DNA from: Amorphochlora amoebiformis
Taxonomy: Eukaryota > Cercozoa > Chlorarachniophyceae
Length of the DNA stretch: 64,000 nucleotides
Assembly (NCBI GenBank): GCA_054601695.1
Contig: BAAHQB010000168.1
Location: 124,001-188,000 of the forward strand
Direction of reading: 5' to 3'
The translations under genes were made by a program, and so were the position numbers. Under the pieces are notes generated by a model, which saw nothing but the letters and a program-made list of their open reading frames with translations, was not told the origin of the DNA and ran no database searches. Of the stretch, positions 54,440 to 64,000 are shown piece by piece (the stretch's first letter is position 1; each line of letters starts with the position of its first letter).

Positions 54440-54603
54440 CAAGAGTAATCCTGTATTCCGGCGGTGTAAATATGTACATCGGTGTCTACGACCCTTGAAA
54501 AGCCATTAATTCGCCTGTGTAAACATATATTCACTGGTTGAGAGCATGTACACCGTGGTTTACGACCGTTGGAAAACCATTTTATTTCCTGTGTAAACAT
54601 ATA

Positions 54604-54670
<67 letters not shown>

Positions 54671-56805
54671 ATATATATATACATACATATATATATATAT
54701 ATATTATTCATCGGTTGAGAGCATGTATTCCGGTCGTGTAAATATGTACATTGGTGTTTCATGACCTTAAGGACATGTTTGTTGACTTTGTAAACATATT
54801 CAACGGTGTTCTTACGACCCTTGAGAGCATTTGTTCCGGTCGTGTAAATATGTACATTGGTGTTTATGACGTTAAGGACATGTTTGCTGACTTTGTAAAC
54901 ATATTCAACGGTTTTTTTACGACCCTTGAGAGCATGTATGTCGGCTGTGTAAATATGTACATTGGTATCTACGAACTCCCAAAGCATGTATACTGCTCGT
55001 GTAAATATATACATCGGTGTTTTCGACTTATTAAAACATGTATATTAGCCTTGTAAATATATTCATCTGTGTTTGAGAGCCTTGAGAGCATGTATGTTCG
55101 CTGTGTTAGCTTGTACATGGTGTTTACGACCTTTTAAAGCATGTATACTGGTCGTGTAAATGTATACATCGGCGTTTTGGACCGATTATAGCATGTATAC
55201 TAGCCGTGTAAATATGTAAATAGGTGTCTTAAACCCCTTGAGAGCATATATGTTGGCTGCGTAAATATGTACATTGGTGTTTATGACCTCTCAAAGCATG
55301 TATACTGCTCGTGTAAATGTATACCTCGGCGTTTTGGACCGATTATAGCATGTATACTGCTCGTGTAAATGTATACATCGGCGTTTTGGACCGATTATAG
55401 CATGTGTAATAGCCGTGTAAATATGTAAATAGGTGTCTAAAACCCCTTGAGAGCATCTATGTTGGCTGTGTACACATGTACATTGGTGTTTATGACCTCT
55501 CAAAGCATATATACTGCTAGTGTAAATGTATACATCGGCGTTTTTGACCCATTAAAACATGTATAATAGCCGTGTAAATATGTACATTGGTGTCTAAAAC
55601 CCCTTGAGAGCATATATATTGGCTGTGTACCCATGTACATTGGTGTTTATGACCTCTTAAAGCATGTATACTGGTCGTGTAAATGTATACATCTGTGTTT
55701 TCAACCGATTAAAACATGTATACTAGCCGTGTAAATTTGTACATTGGTGTCTACAACCCTTGAGAGCATGTATATTGGCTGTGTAAATATGTACATTGGT
55801 GTTTACGACCTTTTAAAGCATGTATACTGCTCGTGCAAATGTATACATCGGCGTTTTGGACCAATTATAGCATGTATACTGCTCGTGTAAATGTATACAT
55901 CGGCGTTTTCGACAGATTATAGCATGTATACTAGCCGTGTAAAATATGTAAATAGGTGTCTAAAACCCCTTGAGAGCATCTATGTTGGCTGTGTAAATAT
56001 GTACATTGGTGTTTACGACCTCTCAAAGCATGTATACTGTCCGTGTAAATGTATACATCGGCGTTTTCAACCGATTATAGCATGTATACTAGCCATGTAA
56101 ATATGTAAATAGGTGTCTAAAACCCCTTGAGAGCATGTATGTTGGCTGTGTAAATATGTACATTGGTGTTTACGACCTCTCAAAGCATGTATACTGGTCG
56201 TGTAAATGTATACATCGGTGTTTTCGACTTATTAAAACATGTATACTAGCCGTGTAAATATGTACATAGGTGTCTAAAACCCCTTGGGAGCATCTATGTT
56301 GGCTGTGTAAATATGTACATTGGTGTTTATGACCTCTCAAAGCATGTATACTGCTCGTGTAAATGTATACATCGGCGTTTTGGACCGATTATAGCATGTA
56401 TACTGCTCGTGTAAATGTATACATCGGCGTTTTGGACCGATTATAGCATGTATAATAGCCGTGTAAATATGTAAATAGGTGTCTAAAACCCCTTGAGAGC
56501 ATCTATGTTGGCTGTGTAAATATGTACATTGGTGTTTATGACCTCTCAAAGCATGTATACTGGTCGTGTAAATGTATACATCAGCGTTTTCGACCGACTA
56601 AAACATGTATACTTGCTGTGTAAATATGTGCATCGATGTTGAAAGCACTTGAGAGCATGGATACCTATCGTGTAAACATGTACGAGTGTTTACGACCCTT
56701 GCGAGGGTCTATACTGACCCTGTAAACATGTAGATTGGGGTTTAGGACCCCTTAGGGCGTATTTACCGATCGTGTAAGTATGTACATCAATGGTTTCAAT
56801 CCACA
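54440..56805. repeat. 52-bp satellite array, copy B
   Basis: About 45 units of 52 bases, for example agcatgtatactgctcgtgt followed by aaatgtatacatcggcgttt, with alternating sub-variants (cgaccttt, ggaccgattat, aaaccccttgag) giving a higher-order pattern of several units. A TA block interrupts it at 54606-54705. The same family as 8590-9745. Confidence 0.93.
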
Positions 56806-56812
56806 CACATGG

Positions 56813-56868
<56 letters not shown>

Positions 56869-56900
56869 TTTTATATATATTTATGAAGTTACATACATAT

Positions 56901-56943
<43 letters not shown>

Positions 56944-56999
56944 TATATGCACAGGTTGGGAGTGTTCGGGTTCCGTGGTGGTATATATTGTTCATATAA

Positions 57000-57345
57000 C
57001 AATGCTTTTGTATCCATGTATACTGTGTGTATCGTTATATAAAAAATGCTTTTGTATCCATGCATAATGTGTATATCTATATATATATATATTTATATAT
57101 ATATATATAGATATATATATATATACATATATATATAATAATGCTATTATATCCATGTATAATGGCTTTATCTTTATATAGTGATGCTTTTGTATCCATA
57201 TATAATGGCTGTATCGTTATATAGTAATGCTTTTAATATCCATATATAATGGCTTTATCTTTATATCATAATGCTTTTGTATTCATGTATAATATGTGTA
57301 TCGTTATATTATCATGCTTTTGTATCCATGTATAATGGGTGTAGA
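57000..57345. repeat. 42-bp tandem repeat, about 7 copies
   Basis: Units aatgcttttgtatccatgta with taatggctgtatcgttatat, at about 57001, 57044, 57139, 57183, 57226, 57269 and 57311, with one TA insertion. No coding evidence. 57345-58060 is TA-rich with nothing recognised. Confidence 0.88.
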
Positions 57346-57503
57346 AAAATATAATACTAAGACATATATGTTTATACCTATACATATATATATATATACA
57401 TATATATATATAAATTATTATGTATATATGTATACCTTCTTGAATGTATAACATAGATTTATATGCATACGAGTATAAATACATCTTTATATATATATTT
57501 AGA

Positions 57504-57562
<59 letters not shown>

Positions 57563-57626
57563 GTATATATGTATGTATCTATATATATATACATATATAT
57601 ATATATATGTATGTATGTATGTATCT

Positions 57627-57662
<36 letters not shown>

Positions 57663-57805
57663 TATATATATATAATAATAATAATATATAATATATATAT
57701 ATATGTATATATATATATGTATATAATAATAATAATATATCAATGTATATCATTCATGTATGTAAATCATAAACAAAATATGAACAAAATACACTGTCCA
57801 AATAT

Positions 57806-57844
<39 letters not shown>

Positions 57845-57857
57845 TATATAAATATGC

Positions 57858-57889
<32 letters not shown>

Positions 57890-58110
57890 GTCATATATAC
57901 ATATATGATGAGCATACATACATATGTATATATATATATATATATAGTTATATATATGTATAAATATAGTACATATACACATATACATATATATATATCA
58001 ATATATATATTTATATATACATCAATATAAATACATTTACAAAAATATCACCTACAAACACTCTAATTCATAAAGCTACAACACAAAATAGTTTTAATCT
58101 ACAGACGGCC

Positions 58111-58217
58111 TTAGAAATAGCGTGACCACCACTCCATTACATAGTAATTCCGATGACACCATCTACAAACTAAGTCCTCGTCTTGGGGACCCAGAAGGAT
58201 CTCTTCAAGCGGTAGCT
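58111..58217 (-). CDS. terminal exon with CxxC, possible Hsp33 C-terminus
   Basis: A clear minus-strand coding exon: AG at 58218-58219, then 34 codons to TAA at 58111, reading LPLEEILLGPQDEDL, then VCRWCHRNYYVMEWWSRYF. In the redox chaperone Hsp33 the chain ends with an acidic EExxxIL segment, a short spacer, then a CxxC and an aromatic Y-x-F/V that binds zinc. The order and spacing here match that pattern. The partner CxC exon of Hsp33 was not found, so this is a family guess only. Upstream, in the sense direction, the DNA is poly-A/T with no further exon recognised. Other zinc-ribbon proteins remain possible. Confidence 0.4.
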
Positions 58218-58335
58218 CTTTTGGAATTTTTTTTTGCTCTTTTGGGATTTTTTTTTTAACCCGCTCTTTTTGGATTTTTTTTTAACCCGCTCTTTTTGGG
58301 ATTTTTTTTTTTTGTCGCGCTTTTTTTTTTTTCGG
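58218..58335 (-). repeat. poly-T tandem unit with acceptor copies
   Basis: A unit of about 30 bases (aacccgctctttttgg plus a T run) is repeated about four times. On minus each unit ends ccaaaag|AGC, which copies the acceptor and first bases of exon 58111-58217. Confidence 0.65.
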
Positions 58336-58439
58336 ACATGTGGGTGTATTTTCCTCTTCTCTTTTCACTCTTTTCTCTCTTTTTTTTCCATTCTTTTTTT
58401 TTTTCTTATGTTTTTAGAAATTTTTGTGATAGTAGTTCT

Positions 58440-58538
58440 TTATGATTTACTCTTGGTTTAAATTATGTCTGTGATTATAGATTTTAGTTTTTATGCCGTT
58501 GGGTATGTATAAACGTATGTGTACGTATATATACATAC

Positions 58539-58582
<44 letters not shown>

Positions 58583-58821
58583 TATATAATATATAATATA
58601 TATACATGTATACACATATATACGCACATATATATATACATACATATATATATACACATACATATATACATATAAATATATATATATAAGTACATATATG
58701 GATATATGGAAATGCATTTATATATTCTACGTATGTATACATATAAATATGAACAGATTCAAATTTATTTATATTTGTTTGTACATATATATATATACAT
58801 ATATATATATATTTACGTATA

Positions 58822-58861
<40 letters not shown>

Positions 58862-59053
58862 GCATCTATATTTTTACACAATATATATATATTTATATAT
58901 ATATATATATTCTGTACATGTATATCTACATATACAAACTATGCTTGACCATATGTTTATATAACATAAATAGATATATATATATATCTATCAACATGTA
59001 TTATTTTGTATTTATATGTGAGTATATGGTATATGTATATACGTCGATTATAG
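58440..59053. other. TA-rich spacer
   Basis: TA, TACA and TGTA repeats with no coding stretch. The genes on either side are on opposite strands and divergent across it. Confidence 0.6.
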
Positions 59054-62371
<3,318 letters not shown>

Positions 62372-62489
62372 ACACTGCGGATACGAATATTAAGGGAAAA
62401 TTGAAGACACAGTTTAGATGTTGTATATCATGGGCACGTGTACCTTTATATGCAAAAAAAATACTTTTAATTTATGTATATATATATAT

Positions 62490-62580
<91 letters not shown>

Positions 62581-63334
62581 TGTATATATATGTATGTATA
62601 TACCGTAGTGTGATTAGTAATATATTGTACATATACTGGCAGTATATCACTGTATATACACATATGTATATGTATATATATGTATACATATATATATATA
62701 GTATATGTCGATCTAATATAACAAAAGTAGTCCAGATATCTGATGAAATATCAGAGATATCTCCCTACAGATATGATAAGGTATCTCGGATGAGACATCC
62801 AGTTTACGAGTTTACTAGTTTATGACAATTCGTTTGATTCATAAAACCATCTGCTTCATGAGGAGCACATGAAAGCTCATGAATCAATGATGAGTCTCAT
62901 GAAGCTATCATGACTGGATCACAAGCCACGATCGGCTCGTTTAGGGGTGGTTCCTGGGCATCACTCTAATCAGGTCATGGGCCTCACGGCCTATAGTCAG
63001 CTGTAAACGCAGCGACATCATTACTGCTGCTGTACAATCGTCCATATAAACAATGAGAAGAAACTTTTGCGTTTCTTTACCTACTAAGTATGATCCGAAA
63101 AGTTCAACCGCACCCGAAATAATTACGGTGGGGCGCTCGGGAGCTGCTGAGATTGTCGAGAATGAAGGCGACCCGGGTGATAGAAAGTAGCCGCAGACTC
63201 ATGATTTTGAAGATAATTCAGTCATACATGTTATCATTGCACTGTGTCTTACATCTTCTTATATCGATCAATGATCAGCTAAAGTCACAGGGTGGGTTAG
63301 AACCAATTTCGATTCAAATTTTCTGGTTTCATAA
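62372..63334. other. mixed spacer after the plus-strand gene
   Basis: TA repeat at 62470-62700, then unique DNA. It has an imperfect palindrome of agatatctgat with atcagagatatct (62736-62764) and a perfect 10-bp inverted repeat GCTTCATGAG/CTCATGAAGC (62853-62862 and 62896-62905). A 64-codon frame from the ATG near 63160 to 63350 is unremarkable. Confidence 0.5.
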
Positions 63335-63837
63335 GCAAAGGGCATATTAACGACAGGGTTAAGATACTCTAAGAGTGCACACACCCCACACATAATCTTT
63401 ATATCCCTTCTGATACAAGAAAGCGTACTCAAACGCCACGGAAACCCTCTGCCCAACCGCCTGAAATCAGCCTCGAGCTTGGGCGGGATTGGTCCCATTG
63501 CCGAAGAATTAAGATTTTCCTTTGAAAATGAACAACATGTGACGTATCTTCGTGACACAATGATAAAAGCGAGTCCCTCTAGCGTGACAAGGCGCAAAGT
63601 AATATACAAATTGAGCGTGACGTCATGGTCAATATCGAAACCGAACGTGACCCCACCCTATGTAACACATTTTTATGCTCAATATCACCCAAGTCTATCC
63701 TTGCTTGACCAGATTGATGGGCCTGGAACAGGGGTCAAGGGCCGGGTTGCCATGGTTTGGCGTACCCCGTGGTACATTGGGTACAGAGACGTAGCAAACC
63801 CAAACGTATCCCAATACATTGATTATATCGAGTAGTG
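63335..63837 (+). CDS. long open frame, unrecognised, no ATG at its start
   Basis: 167 codons are open from after TAA at 63332-63334 to TAG at 63835-63837 in DNA free of simple repeats, which is exceptional in this window. An acceptor-like AG at 63469-63470 could begin an exon in frame; the first ATG in frame is at 63560. Peptides include GGIGPIAEELRFSFENEQHV and RVAMVWRTPWYIGYRDVANP. No domain is recognised. The opposite strand is also open (63268-63609), with a segment IMCGVCALLEYLN that faintly recalls the end of DDE transposases, so this may be a mobile-element remnant read on either strand. 63838-64000 holds a B-box-like gtgggttcgcacacccc. Confidence 0.35.
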
Positions 63838-64000
63838 TACGAAGTATGGGTCTTTCCGATGCTTGCATGACCTCAGTCTGGGCGCGAGAACCTGCTCAAT
63901 GGTGGGTTCGCACACCCCTGCACGATGGCGCTATCGAAGCGCGGACAGGAATATAACTGGTTGATTTCCATGGTATGAGTGCATACGCGAGAGTCTAGTA

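Noticed and set aside
54439-56549. Frames rich in Cys, His and Tyr that look like zinc-finger repeats (for example MRGHKHQCTYLHSQ)
   Set aside because: The DNA repeat is 52 bases, not a multiple of three, so the frame rotates each unit; the same sequence lies in an intron at 8590-9745.
54440-56805. Possible CRISPR array
   Set aside because: Units are contiguous 52-base repeats with graded divergence and no unique spacers or cas genes, in an intron-bearing eukaryotic genome.
63268-63609. Minus-strand 114-codon frame as a Harbinger transposase end
   Set aside because: Only a vague match around CGVCALLEYLN; no catalytic Glu block, and the plus strand is longer and equally open.

Overview
This is a nuclear window from an intron-rich eukaryotic microbe. 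Evidence: many short exons (12 to 170 bases) joined by GT-AG introns, compatible reading phases across most neighbouring exons, no bacterial-style gene packing, and introns built almost wholly of TA microsatellite, CT/GA microsatellite, minisatellites and TTAGGG-type interstitial telomeric repeats. The lineage cannot be fixed from sequence alone. A CDPK/CAMK-like kinase, an EF-hand protein, a Harbinger-type transposase fragment and a possible Hsp33 end suggest a protist, perhaps an alga or alveolate/stramenopile relative, but that is inference.

Almost every long ORF here is a TA, CT or CCCTAA artefact. The real genes were rebuilt by hand from splice sites and phase. Layout: 691-7350 minus, coiled-coil-like multi-exon gene, with a DDE transposase fragment on the opposite strand at 3379-4275. 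7440-7970, unique spacer, possibly a shared promoter. 7978-13661 plus, EF-hand protein. 14537-15311 plus, unrecognised short gene. 15722-21797 plus, multi-pass membrane protein (one or two genes). 23665-33532 plus, basic Ser/Arg/Lys-rich protein. 34084-36961 plus, membrane-type exons ending at a stop. 36962-37620, 40-bp minisatellite. 37660-39820, no clear gene. 39824-53536 minus, complete CAMK/CDPK-like protein kinase of about 450 residues in 18 exons, the best supported gene. 54440-56800, 52-bp satellite, also present at 8590-9740 inside an intron of the EF-hand gene. 58111-58217 minus, last exon with a CxxC motif resembling the Hsp33 C-terminus. 59054-62371 plus, basic Arg/Ser-rich protein with only phase-1 introns. 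63335-63837 plus, a long open frame in non-repetitive DNA.

The most unusual signal is shared by nearly all these genes: TA-rich introns carry partial copies of the adjoining exon edge. Copies upstream of an exon keep its 3' splice site and first exon bases; copies downstream keep the last exon bases and the 5' splice site. More than a dozen independent cases are visible on both strands. This looks like expansion of intronic TA tracts that drags the flanking exon edge along and leaves decoy splice sites. In addition, telomeric repeat blocks directly form the GT or AG ends of several introns.

No CRISPR array, rRNA, complete tRNA or operon was found. Exon boundaries are visual calls and have not been checked against transcripts.
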